This document shows, one piece after another, positions 49,401 to 58,723 of a stretch of DNA of 62,000 bases. The position numbers were made by a program, and so were the translations under genes. The stretch is taken from contig NMRA01000201.1 of the NCBI GenBank assembly GCA_002633005.1, positions 125,910-187,909 on the forward strand, given 5' to 3'. Under the pieces are notes generated by a model, which saw nothing but the letters and a program-made list of their open reading frames with translations, was not told the DNA's origin and did not search any database. Position 1 is the stretch's first letter, and every line of letters starts with the position of its first letter. Source of the DNA: Phoronis australis. Its lineage: Eukaryota; Phoronida; Phoronidae.

Positions 49401-52400
49401 CAGAACTAATTCATTCTGTGTCTAACCAGTACCAGCTTGCTCAGATATTGGATTAGTGCACTTGGCTTTGGAAACCATGTATATATTAGTCTCTCAGTCT
49501 CCGCAGTCTGAGATTTCCTCCCTGGAATCTGCAAGGCAGCCATTAGGTTGTGATTCACGTCCAGTGTTAAACCAGTTTATCATTAGGCAGTTGTTTTACA
49601 TAGTCTTGGTGTGGTCATCTGGTTGTGAGTTTATTTATATGGCTTGCTTGTCACAGTCAGGGAATAAATCACCACCGCTAATTTCTTTTCATGTTACTCC
49701 TATGTTCACGAGTGCTATTGATTTGATAGAACGTGCACTCTGTCAACTACTATCTGCGTTGTCCACTAACAGTTGTTGTTTACTATGTCCAATGACTTTC
49801 TTGGGTTGGGGAGAATTCTGTGACTGGTTTTTCAAAGCGCAGCGAAAAAGTCACTTCGTTTAAGTATAATGTGCTGAACCGTCACTTACGGAAGCCTACA
49901 GTGATGTATAGCATTAATGCAATTACAAGTAATGACATACTAGTAGCTGAAATTGTGAAAGAATTGTAATTCAAAATTACTAATCAGTACAGTCTCATTA
50001 TCCATGCAGCTTTCATTAGGTTGAGCTGAAATTGCAAATTTTTAAGTGGTATAACTCAAGTTTGTTGTGCATCCTCCAACTGAAACAATGTAAACACCAC
50101 ATGGTTGTGATATGTTGTGAGTTATGCCTATTGGAAATTCAATAAAAAGAGGTATGATGGTGTTCAAATATGAGGCTGCCTAGGGGTTTGAGTAGAGACC
50201 CTTCTGTGATAATGGAAAATGGACAGAATTCTCACACAATCGGTCTTCTCTCACAGAATTAGAGATTACAGACTGAATTGACATATTTCAGTAGCAGATA
50301 CCATAATTCTTATATTTTTGGTTTTTAATCACCAAAAGTTAAGATTACAATACATCAAATTCGACATATTCTGGCTACAAATCGATTGATGATCGTTTTG
50401 CAACAGGCGTTCTCAAGAAGTTTTCATTCTGTCTGAATGTGCGCTGTTCTTTTTCCAGTTTTGACAAACAGGAGAAATGGTGTGCAGCAAATTATTGGTA
50501 AAACATAAAGCTGCAGCATAATTCAGTTTAAAAGTTCTTTTTGTTTCAAAATATGAAACGGAATTTTCTAATTTAGGAAACGGAAAAAACAGAATTTTGT
50601 GTTTCCAAAAAGTGGATTTCTGGTTCTGAAAACGGGGTAAAATCAGGGTCTTTGCTTTAAAATACAGAAGCATATTGTTTACTTTGTGTGCACTGAATGT
50701 TTACTTCAGATTGTTTTGAAAACTTTTTTGCAGTTGTGTAGTAAATCAAATGGATAATCATCTGCCTACTTAGAAATCTAATAGGTTTGCATTATGGGGT
50801 ATTAAAATGTATGGGCATAGCTTATCTTATGATGGTAGCAGAGGTCACTTGTATGTTAAACTGATAAAGATGCTACGATGTTGAAGTTTTGAGTTAGGCA
50901 ATTTATTGAAATTGGTTTCCACACTCATGAAACGTAGCTTGTGCATCCAAAAACTGGCTCACCGACTATGAATTATGGGTATGACTCCTGGAGGACGAGG
51001 AGTCTATGAGCTTTGTTTACTGGTGGCGTAACCATGTTTGCGAGCCAAGGGACATAATTTTTGGATACATAAACCATGTTTTGTGGGTAGGGGTTCATGA
51101 TTGAGAGTCTGTGAACCGACTTCGTATGCGCAAGTCGTGTTCATGAGTGCGTGAGCCAAGTTGTTTGGGTAGCCTATGGAATTACCAGTACATTATTCTG
51201 GGTGTTTAGCATCTTTGTGGTAATGAAATGTTTGGAAAGGACATCAAATTAGACTGGAAGTTTTTACTCTCTGGGGACCATAGTTAATGCATCTTGAGTA
51301 ATTAATACTTAAACAAGGAAAGCACATCAGGTCACAGCAGTTGTAGTAGCACTTGTGTGTAAAAAGAAGTACAAGGTCATTTCCTCATCTAAAGAGATGT
51401 GCTGAAACACACAGAAATGACATGTCAGTTACTGCAGACTTGCACATGCGATAGTACAGTGCGGCTACTGTTTTGAGGGGTTGGATTGATTTCTTCTCTT
51501 GCTTATCCAAAGAACCCTTTTCCCTCCAATCTTTATCCGTTTATACTTGATTAAACTCTTTAGTTGGAAACGCAGCAGTTCACCAATGAACGCCTGTGAA
51601 TGTAAACCAGCCACACATTTCTGTGAGTCAAGGCACTGGCGACTTGACACTATCTTCCCTAGAAGTGGATATGTTCATGTTTTTCATCATTAATTACGTC
51701 TCGAATTTTCGTCATTAATTATACGTTTTGGGTGAAAAACTCAAGCACGATTGCCTTGTCACCGCACGCTTGGTCATGTGTCTACTTTCAAGGACTACTT
51801 TCTCTGTCAAATGTATTGTGTTCCAATTAGTTGTGGTAATTAGGGTTGTCACTGTTCTGGGAAAATACATGCTGACAGCAACATAAATGGTCTCTCCTTT
51901 GGAAGCACAAGGCATTTAGGTTGTTAGGAAACCTGCTTCCATGGCAACACTGCTTAGAACAAAGAGAGTCCTGTGCATGTACTTTTTAAGCTTCAGTCCT
52001 AGATATCTGAAGGGTTGCCTTAGTTTGGTTCAGTTGAGGCTGGCTGACTGAAGCTGCTATCAATACGAAATGCCTTGCAACAGTTAAGACTGGCGGCAAG
52101 AGCACCAATCCTTTGAAATAAACCTATGCAGTGTTACCAGATGGTGAAAGTTTTTTTTTGGAGGACGAAGGTTCACCACCACATGGGTCTCTCTTGTGTT
52201 ACAATAGCAGTTTGATTAAAACGGTCGTTTGGTTTTTGTGTAGTCATGAGTTGTTTGCTGTTGTTCTGTGGTATGTGTTAAGTCCAGTTGTCAGAGGTGG
52301 CATTTTAGGGTGCTGAACAACTAGCTCAGTGAGGTTCCACTTATGTCTGGGTTCACCTGCTGGGCCTGTGCTGAGAATGTCTTTGTGGGCTGACTGGCAT

Positions 52401-55400
52401 TCCTTCAATAAACCCTACTGTCTGTGTCCTATACCTGCTGATGATAAGTTGCCGAGTGTTTACGCAGTTTTTATCGGTGTTTACTCTGACAAGTAGATTG
52501 CTGCAAGCCCTCTAATGTCAAAAATAGTCTGAGAGATAACGCGGAGATTAGGCGATAAGCATGGATTACACGCGAAATCCATGTCTAATGAATTACGTCG
52601 CACCTTGTGTACACACACAAATTCTGTCCGTGTTTCAAGGAAAAATGACTTTCTTATTACACATGCTTTTCTGTAAGTTATGTCAAATGTTAGCTCATCT
52701 GAAAACTGGTCAATTCACTGGCCTTAAAAGCAATTTGAGCCTTGAAACGTGGTTGTTAATGTTGAAATGGGTGTCTCCGATAAAATCTCACTACGACGCT
52801 TTGTAGCTTTGTAGAATCAGTGCACCGTTGTTTCTGGCTTCTCCACTATTTCTCCTCCTGTTAACTACACAATGTGGCTGACACGTGGAACTTCATGTCA
52901 ATTTACTCAAATACAAATAAAGACCGAGATGTTTTAGTGGATTTTTAGCTTTGTTTGTAATGTTAAGATGTTATAAAATATCATTTGTAAATTTGACATT
53001 ATTTCAAGTAAGGTGACCACACTTTGAAAACGAGAAAAATGATAATTTTGGCAAAAAAAATGTGCGTAATAAGAGAAAAGTTAGCGTAGCTTTCTTTTTT
53101 GGAGACGGTGGGAAGGTTGACCTTTTTTGCAACGTCATGTCTCCTGTTCCTTTTTCCTGTCCCAGATCACAAACAAGGGTGCCGCATTAGTAACTGATTG
53201 AATGCCAGATCGAGTTCTATCCTGCGGCCTCTTTTTTAAGTAGATTTTTGTGGCATTGTGTTCATCTTTCCTCATTGCAATAACCCCCCTCTTCTTCAAT
53301 GGGGTCTTTTGTTATTGTATCAAGGTGACTGCCTATCCAATATTCTTGTGATTGTGTTCAGTTTATTACCCTGACCTATTTCTTCAATTCCCTTGTTAAG
53401 AAATTTCTGCCAAATTTTGTCATAGATAAAATTGGTCTGAGTCATTCCTGGTGCTAGACTGGTTCCTTTGTGAGCCATGAGTAGTTCGGGATGTAATATG
53501 TTACATAGGATGTATTATGTTGTCATTTCGGATCTAAATATTTCCTGTTTTCTTTTGATCACATCGGCATGATCTGTGAAATATGTTGGCGGTGGTGATC
53601 TGCAATAACAAGATGACTAAACAACGTTTTTGTTTGTTGAGGTATTGTTTACATGCTAGAAGCACAGAGAGTTTTGGGGACTTTCTGTGAGAGACTTGTT
53701 GGTGTTTCGTGGCCTACTCTATTTTCAATCAGTCGCTCAGGAACGTTGCAGAAAATTCTTCTGTTGATTCTGTATTTCATTTATTTTGGTAATCTATTTC
53801 AAAAGGCGTTTAGCGAGACTCAGAGAACCTGAACTCAAACTCTGAATAGAGAGCTTCCATGTAGAAGGTTCCCACTTGAAGGTGTCACTATATTTTCACT
53901 CTGGTGTTTGTTTATAGCATACACATCCTGTACATGTTTGTTATCTGTGCAATATATTTAGAAAACTGTTAGATAGGAAAGTTGATTTCTACAGGTATGA
54001 AGTACGGTACTATGTTTAGTCACACATAGTAACTCCACATAAAAATGTTACGTGACCTAATGTAACGATTTCATCTTCATATCTCTTATAATTGCTATGG
54101 AAACTCTATTGCAACATCCCATACCTTTCCCATTGACTCTCCTAGTCACAATGCAGCTGTCGCTAGTACTGGGGATTAAACACCAGATGGTGTAGTTGAT
54201 TCGAGCTCTAGCGATTACTTCCATTGGATTGGAGTCGAGCTTTATAATTGCGGATGCCAGAGGAGTTGTGCGAAGGCTGTTTACATACGAGAGATGTGCT
54301 TTCCCATTGATGGAAACTATGCGAAACCAGGGTGTCACTGTGTTGGTTGGAAAGCAGCATGATAGATGCCTGTGCGGCTAGCTTCCTTGAGAACAGTAGC
54401 CAAGTAGGGAAATATTCACATTGGCTCTCTCTAGATTAAGGCATGGTGTCTGACCCTTCAGCATGCTCCCTCATGTGTAATTTTGTTTTGAGGGGGAGGG
54501 GGGAGAATCCAACCCATTTTTATGAAATTGTGCATCTTTCTGGTTTTAAATCAAGTACCATCCCAACGCAAAAAAATAGTGGTCAAATCCAGCTGTGAGT
54601 CATAATGCAGGAGCTTAAATTTTAACGGGTGAGTAATCTCATAGGTTTCTGCTTGACAATTAATCCTAGGTGTATTTTTAAATCCTAACTCAAAAGTACT
54701 TAAGATAGGCTAAAGTTTAAGATAATACATGGAAGAGGCTTAGTATAGCTGCACACTACAGTGGGAAGGATGGTTCCTTATGTCACCTTCCAATCCCTAA
54801 GTTCTGTTGAAGTTCTAGAATTCATTCTCCTTGACATATCTCTCCCCCTTCTCGTGGTCTCCCTCCTGCTCTCCCTCTATCATTCCGCCAGGCTTTCACC
54901 AGATTTAACCCCAATCAATAATCGGCTACATGAATAAACAACAGTCCTAGTTCATAAATACCTAACCAGGGTTTTAACTAATGGCCATTCTACACTTAAA
55001 CAGGGTGATGGTGTAACTACACCAAAGTATGGTTGTTAGAAGACAATTGAAGAAGGGCCATGTGTTCTCATGGTAGACATCTTGAATGCTGGTAGTTGAC
55101 CAATTTTGCTGCCAATTGCTCCTTTGTTTGGCTAGTTAAACCGATGAGATTTCATGATGAGATTTCACGAAACAAACTATTGACCATGTCTTCATGATAT
55201 GCTGGTTGAGGCTATTTGGTACTTGAATGCTGGTGCGGTGATAGAGGCTAGGGGTTGGGTCTTGTGTTCACTGCTTGTATTGCTTCTAGCTCCATGCATG
55301 CCTTGTTTCAGTGTTGGGAGCTGAAATCGAGGCTGTGCACCAAGAGAATTTTGTGTGAAGCAAGATAATATTATAATAGCGCAGTGTTAATTTGTGTATT

Positions 55401-58400
55401 TGTAGCGCGAAAGAAATGACGATATTTCACAGTGCGCCTTAAATCACAATTAATTGCTTTTGTGTTTAATGACATTCAGAGCTCTCCCTAAGTAGCAAAA
55501 ATCAAAACATGATGAAAATTTGTGTGTCGAGTTGTCGCGTCCTAATCCTCTTTTCTGGTAATCACAGAATAAACTATAGTTACACAATATTTTCACTTTC
55601 TGAGCCTGCCAATATTAGTTATACGGCAACATTTAAAATATGTCACTGTGCAACACTGTTTGAATCAGTTGTCTTGTAAGGCAGACAAAACTTTGGCATT
55701 TCAAACATAGTGCCGAACTTTTAAAATAGGGTGCAGGCAGTGTATGACAACATGTTAAAATCTTCTGTCTTCAAATTGGGGTTTTGATGTTGAAAGGATG
55801 CTTTGATTTCCCTGTCAATATGAATCAAATGACAGCTTGAATCCCAAATTATAGTTCCATGGAAAATGTATATGTCACAAAACTCAAAGTGGCCGGATAA
55901 TTTTTTCATTGGCGTGGTTGGAAGTTGAGTCAAAATGGTTTGGTGGCAATGGAAGGTTTGAATTTCAAGTGCTGTAAACATTTAAGGTTTTGTTTGATGC
56001 ACTTGGCATTCTTGCATAAAAGCCCAGGATATGTTTAGATTTTAAAGTAAACTACGACTTCCTGATACTGTAGTTTGAGGTTTGACAAAGGTGAGGTCTG
56101 CACCTTGAAAGTTAATCTTCAACTAGTTTAGACCTCATTATAGCTTCAGTATTTCTGTATGTATGCTAAAACAATTAAGACCTAGCTAAAGCAAAATGTC
56201 TGTCCAGTAACCTCTTGGAATTGTGTGAAGCCTTGTTCATGAGCTACTTAGTTTTAAACTGTGATACTCACTTAGTGTGAACAAACTTGAAATTTTTGTT
56301 GTCGGCATTGTCCAGCAGTGAACTTAGAACTCATGTTCTCCATAAAAGATAATTCCAACTCGACTGGAATTAAACTATTCATGTACAGATTTGAAAACCC
56401 GTGTTCTTAGTATGGAGAGTTTATGTGTCAAGTCTCAGAATAATGCCTAGAACTGATACCAAAAGGCCAAAATGTCCTGATGTCACAAAATTTATGAACT
56501 CCTTGCATGGGTTTTCAAACTCTGTGCAATTAAGCCAAATTCGTCATGGCAAAATTGAAACTTGCTATAGTGCTGAGGCAAAACAGGTTGTGGAGAACAC
56601 TTCTAGAACTAGTTTCTAAGCTTAGAGTCTCGAGTGGGGATTTTCTTTTTTAAAAAAGGGCTTATTGAACGAATTTGAAGAAATGATATTATACAGTTCT
56701 ACACTTGTGTATTAACCAGAGACTTATGTGAATCAAAGCTCCATTTTGACCTGCCAACACACTGTTCACTGACTGGCCAAGACGCTGGCATTTCCGCTAG
56801 CACTTTCACCAGCAGTGAAAGTGCCAGTAAAAGTGACTGGTTGCGAGTATATCTTATGCTGGTGGGTTGAGATATTCCAGCACTGCTGCTGTTTTAGCTA
56901 CCTCTTAAGTATCCTGGCCTCTTACTTCAGATGACACACATGGGTATGGAAAGGTGGACAATGCTTATCATTGCATTAATCAATTTATCGCAGGGAGATA
57001 TGCTGCTTTAATTGACTTCAGTTGTGCTGGAGAGAAAGGGACTTCTTCGCGCGAACAGCACATCTGTCTGGCTATAAACAATTATGTTTTCTGAGTTGTT
57101 GGTAAATCTGCAAATTGTGCCACGTTTTCTGCTGGGGATGGCTTGCCCTGACGCCTGCTTCTAAATTTCACCTCAAGAAGCGCAGATCCAAGATGACGTT
57201 CTTTCTTGTAGAATTTTCCCCTGTTGCCTGTCTGATGTGTGGTAGAAACTGTGGTGCGTGTTTTTCAGCTGAAATGTGTACGATGTTGAGAATTCCACAT
57301 TAATTGTTTTTCCTTTGGCACATATGAGAATGTAATTAAATTCTGAGCCATGAACGGGTGTTCAACTTTAAGTACATACACTCCAGAGAAATTTATACTG
57401 TTACGGTTTAGACTTAACTTTTTTCGATTTTGTTCGTTTTCGTACACTGCAAAGGTCCAGGCAATGTCATCCAGACCAATAGCGGAATATTTCCCATCTA
57501 GTCGTAATACATGTGAGTGCTTCGAAATGGCCCCATACTGAGTATTTTGATTTGTTTTGTCACAGCTGTCTAGACACTTGATTTACTAATAGATTCTATT
57601 TTGTTTGGGAGATTTTCACAACTGTTATTTATTTCGAAAAAGGGCAGACATTGCCACCTAACCGGATGTGTCCTATTGGTGCTGCTGCTCCTATTTGACC
57701 AACTGTCCTGCGTTTTGGTCCTGTACATTGGTCTTGTACATTGCTTCTGCACATTGGTCCAGCATATTGGTCCTGTTCATTGGTCCTGTACATTGCTCCT
57801 GTACATTGCTCCTTGTATGATACTCTTATAAATTCTTGAAGGGAACTATATGGGTGGTTGATGTTCTGTGGTGCATATTTATGGCTGAGCACTTATATCA
57901 TATAGATGTATCATCAATAATTTCATTGAAAATTTGAATGTGCTGAAGATTGTTTTGCCTTCAGCCACACTATCTTCTCTGATGATTTCAAAGTCTTTAG
58001 ATCACATATCTTATTCAGCTGGACTTTTAGCCTATTCGCTATCTTGAAATATATATCCAAAGATTTCTCTAATAATGAAATTAAAAAAGTATGTATTATA
58101 CTCATTTTGTAGCCATGTACATGATTTTCTTGCGTTCAACTTTAATTCTTATAGTTGAAGCTCTTGTGTATTCATCGTGTACATATTTTGTTTTTCTATC
58201 AGTTGATACTATATAACAAAACTGGTCTTTAATTATTTCGTATACTTTCTCATTAGACATGGCACGACCTGCAAGGCTATTTTTTTAATTAATCCTGACT
58301 TCCATTCAGTAACGCTAGGACATGGCTAAAATGTAAGACTTTGCGAGATTACATGAGATATTGTCGTGGATTTTGAATGACTTTGGCTAGATTTTAGCTA

Positions 58401-58723
58401 AGACCTAGCAGAGGTTCTAGAGTATTACTGAACGCACGCCTAGTTGCTAAATGAAATTACTTCCCATGTCAGTAAGACATAAGTTGAGAACAGTTTCATA
58501 ATGGAGAAATGGCTTAAATGGAAGAATAGTTTTTGACAGAAGACTAGTAAAAGACTGTTTTAAGCTTGGCGAGGGATATGTTTTTTTGTTCTTTGAAGTG
58601 AGTTAACCCATTTCTTGTCTGTTTCAGATGGTGACGAAGACAAAGAAGGTGTTCATTGGGGGCGTTGGTCCTAACACAGAGTTCAAGGACGTACAGGCCT
58701 ACTTCGAGGCTGAGTACGGAAAA
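34375..58723 (+). CDS. msi: Musashi-family RNA-binding protein, spliced, 3'-incomplete (6 exons seen)
   Basis: Six exons with GT/AG borders join in frame to 135 codons without a stop. RRM1 spans about residues 21-98, with RNP2 MFVGGL at 22-27 and RNP1 RGFGFVTF at 61-68. Phe23, Trp29, Phe63, Phe65 and Phe68 match the aromatic RNA-contact positions known from Musashi RRM1. The linker DPK-PKKAQPK leads into RRM2, whose RNP2 VFIGGV is at 111-116; only about 25 residues of RRM2 are present. The phrases [29 protein letters not shown] and MVTKTKK fit Musashi rather than DAZAP1 or hnRNP A/B. Known family role: cytoplasmic translational regulator that binds UAG-containing 3' UTR motifs (for example in numb mRNA) and maintains neural and other progenitors. 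The start at 34375 has purine at -3 and G at +4, and an in-frame TAG lies upstream at 34339-34341. A second in-frame ATG lies at 34399. The coding exons past 58723, including RNP1 of RRM2 and the C-terminus, are outside the window. The symbol is family-level; MSI1/MSI2 or Rbp6-type orthology cannot be settled here. Confidence 0.93.
34578..34618 (+). CDS. msi: Musashi exon 2 (RNP2 of RRM1)
   Basis: A 41-nt exon between the acceptor TTGTTGCAG and the donor GTAAGC. It completes codon 20 (Gly) and encodes [13 protein letters not shown], the first beta strand and loop of RRM1, including RNA-contact Phe23 and Trp29. It ends in phase 1. The preceding intron is only 144 nt. Confidence 0.93.
34776..34857 (+). 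CDS. msi: Musashi exon 3 (helix 1 and strand 2 of RRM1)
   Basis: An 82-nt exon after the acceptor CTCTTCAG with donor GTTAGT. It completes Ala34 and encodes the segment from [12 protein letters not shown] through [10 protein letters not shown] plus two bases of Arg61. The KRSR sequence before RNP1 is a Musashi signature. The preceding intron is 157 nt. Confidence 0.93.
35438..35522 (+). CDS. msi: Musashi exon 4 (RNP1 of RRM1)
   Basis: An 85-nt exon after the acceptor TTCTTTCAG. It completes Arg61 and encodes GFGFVTF, then [20 protein letters not shown], the third strand and second helix of RRM1. It ends in phase 0 at residue 89. The donor GTACTG is weaker than the others. The preceding intron is 580 nt. 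Confidence 0.93.
36812..36853 (+). CDS. msi: Musashi exon 5 (end of RRM1 and inter-RRM linker)
   Basis: A 42-nt exon of 14 whole codons, [14 protein letters not shown], between the acceptor GATTTCAG and the donor GTATTT. It carries the last strand of RRM1 and the basic linker characteristic of Musashi (DPK..P.KAQPK). Both borders are phase 0, so skipping would keep the frame but remove the last RRM1 strand. Confidence 0.92.
38935..39215 (+). repeat. Dispersed repeat E, copy 1
   Basis: CTGTTCAGTATTTGGACGTC, then CAAGTAAAGTAAAC, GGGGCTCATTG and CAGAATAAAAAG match 60500-60740 in order. In intron 5. Confidence 0.6.
39342..39482. mobile_element. Small TIR element, CAGTAA-CTAGGAC family, copy 1
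   Basis: The left end TTCAGTAAGACTAGGACC is mirrored imperfectly at the right end (GGTCCTAGC ... GCTAGTGTTGCTGAAT). The centre CGAGATTACGTGAGATATTG and GCTAGATTTTAGCTA are shared with copy 2 at 58304-58435. Both copies lie in intron 5. Confidence 0.7.
39903..40036. mobile_element. Palindromic MITE, GAGAACCAG family
   Basis: Nearly the whole element is an inverted repeat. GGTAATAGTCTGA followed by ATTTTGAGAACCAG on the left is mirrored by CTGGTTCTCAAAAT then TCAGACTATTGCCC on the right, around TTTCTCCACTAAATAACAGG. It is in intron 5. Relatives lie near 12379-12486, 15508-15552 and 11488-11535. Confidence 0.75.
40350..40470 (+). mobile_element. tRNA-derived SINE head (degenerate)
   Basis: GTCTCGATGGCTGAGTGGTC followed by AGAGTGCCTAGC resembles the D-arm and A-box region of a Leu/Ser-type tRNA. 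A weak B-box-like TTTGATTACTC comes about 45 bases later, then CAGTTGGAACAAG. The cloverleaf is not maintained, so this is not a functional tRNA gene. tRNA-like heads with this wording are typical of animal SINEs. No poly-A tail was delimited. Confidence 0.6.
40740..41050 (+). repeat. Dispersed repeat C, copy 2
   Basis: CTGAAAATTTTGATGAAATG, ATCATATTGTGTTCTAATTTG and GTTTTTAATGCTTTTTACCC parallel copy 1 at 25550-25790. In intron 5. Confidence 0.6.
43277..43336. repeat. 20-bp degenerate tandem repeat, three units
   Basis: AAGGTAAAATGTTCACTGAT, AGGTAACTAAGTTCTCACT and AGGTAAACTAAGTTTGCACT follow one another. In intron 5. Confidence 0.7.
45655..45735. promoter_or_regulatory. POU/TALE/SOX motif cluster in intron 5, possible enhancer
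   Basis: Within 80 bases: ATATGCAA (POU-octamer-like), CTGTCAATCGAT (inverse CGATTGACAG, close to the PBX/PREP consensus), then TTATTGTTTTATTAG (SOX/FOX and homeodomain-like). The spacing is tight and the sequence does not resemble the repeats nearby. Function is inferred only. Confidence 0.25.
46831..47228. mobile_element. Foldback (long inverted repeat) element, about 400 bp
   Basis: The left arm (about 46831-46980) is the reverse complement of the right arm (about 47033-47228), around a loop of about 50 bases. Outer ends are TTCAAGGTACCTAAACT and its complement AGTTTAGGTACCTTGAA; inner ends are CACGGTTAACGGACTCAT and its complement. The right arm has roughly 45 extra bases, and both arms consist of degenerate units of about 17 bases around CCGTGTTTGTGAGTC. 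It has no coding capacity. The structure suits a Foldback-like non-autonomous DNA transposon. No clear target-site duplication was found. It lies in Musashi intron 5. Confidence 0.8.
50928..51178. mobile_element. Decayed relative of the foldback element
   Basis: Contains GTGTTCATGAGTGCGTGAG and several GTGAGCC/CATGTTTG-like units, like those in the hairpin at 46831-47228. An inverted pair, GTGCATCCAAAAACTGG near 50942 and its approximate complement near 51058, suggests a former hairpin. Arms are far more diverged than in the first element. Assignment to the same family is by eye. Confidence 0.5.
57716..57813. repeat. 15-bp minisatellite (about 6.5 copies)
   Basis: Degenerate tandem copies of GGTCCTGTACATTGG-type units with substitutions such as TCTTG, CTTCTGC and CAGCAT. 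It lies within intron 5, about 0.8 kb before exon 6. The 15-bp period keeps frames open by chance; no protein is inferred. Confidence 0.85.
58304..58435. mobile_element. Small TIR element, CAGTAA-CTAGGAC family, copy 2
   Basis: ATTCAGTAACGCTAGGAC at the left and TTACTGAACG at the right, with the shared centre GAGATTACATGAGATATTG and GGCTAGATTTTAGCTA. It ends about 190 bases before exon 6. Confidence 0.7.
58628..58723 (+). CDS. msi: Musashi exon 6 (start of RRM2)
   Basis: A 96-nt exon of 32 codons after the acceptor GTTTCAG with donor GTATGT. It begins [13 protein letters not shown], the Musashi linker end and RNP2 of RRM2, and continues to YFEAEYGK. Compared with the usual Musashi YFE-x-FGK pattern there seems to be one extra residue before GK, and RNP2 has Val instead of Leu at its last position. 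Both ends are phase 0. It is separated from exon 5 by 21,774 nt, but frame, order and protein continuity make the link convincing. Confidence 0.9.

Larger units (their letters stand above)
36854..58627 (+). other. msi: Giant intron 5 of Musashi (21,774 nt)
   Basis: It runs from donor GTATTT to acceptor GTTTCAG and separates the RRM1 linker from RRM2. I found no convincing coding exon inside on either strand. It holds two copies of a small TIR element (39342-39482, 58304-58435), a palindromic MITE (39903-40036), a SINE head (about 40350-40470) and a foldback hairpin (46831-47228) with a decayed relative (about 50928-51178). It also holds a 15-bp minisatellite (57716-57813), dispersed low-copy repeats, and stretches rich in TAATTA, POU and TALE-type motifs that may be enhancers. 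Confidence 0.85.

Noticed and set aside
49456-49863. 135-codon plus-strand open frame
   Set aside because: It opens with GTG rather than ATG, has low-complexity hydrophobic content, no domain, and lies in CpG-poor intron 5.
56800-56824. Histone-type 3' stem-loop
   Set aside because: GCACTTTCAC-cagca-GTGAAAGTGC is a perfect 10-bp hairpin, but it lacks the 6-bp stem, 4-base loop consensus and any histone gene.
34375-58723. Alternative identity as DAZAP1 or an hnRNP A/B protein
   Set aside because: These share two RRMs, but the [22 protein letters not shown] and MVTKTKK phrases fit Musashi much better.
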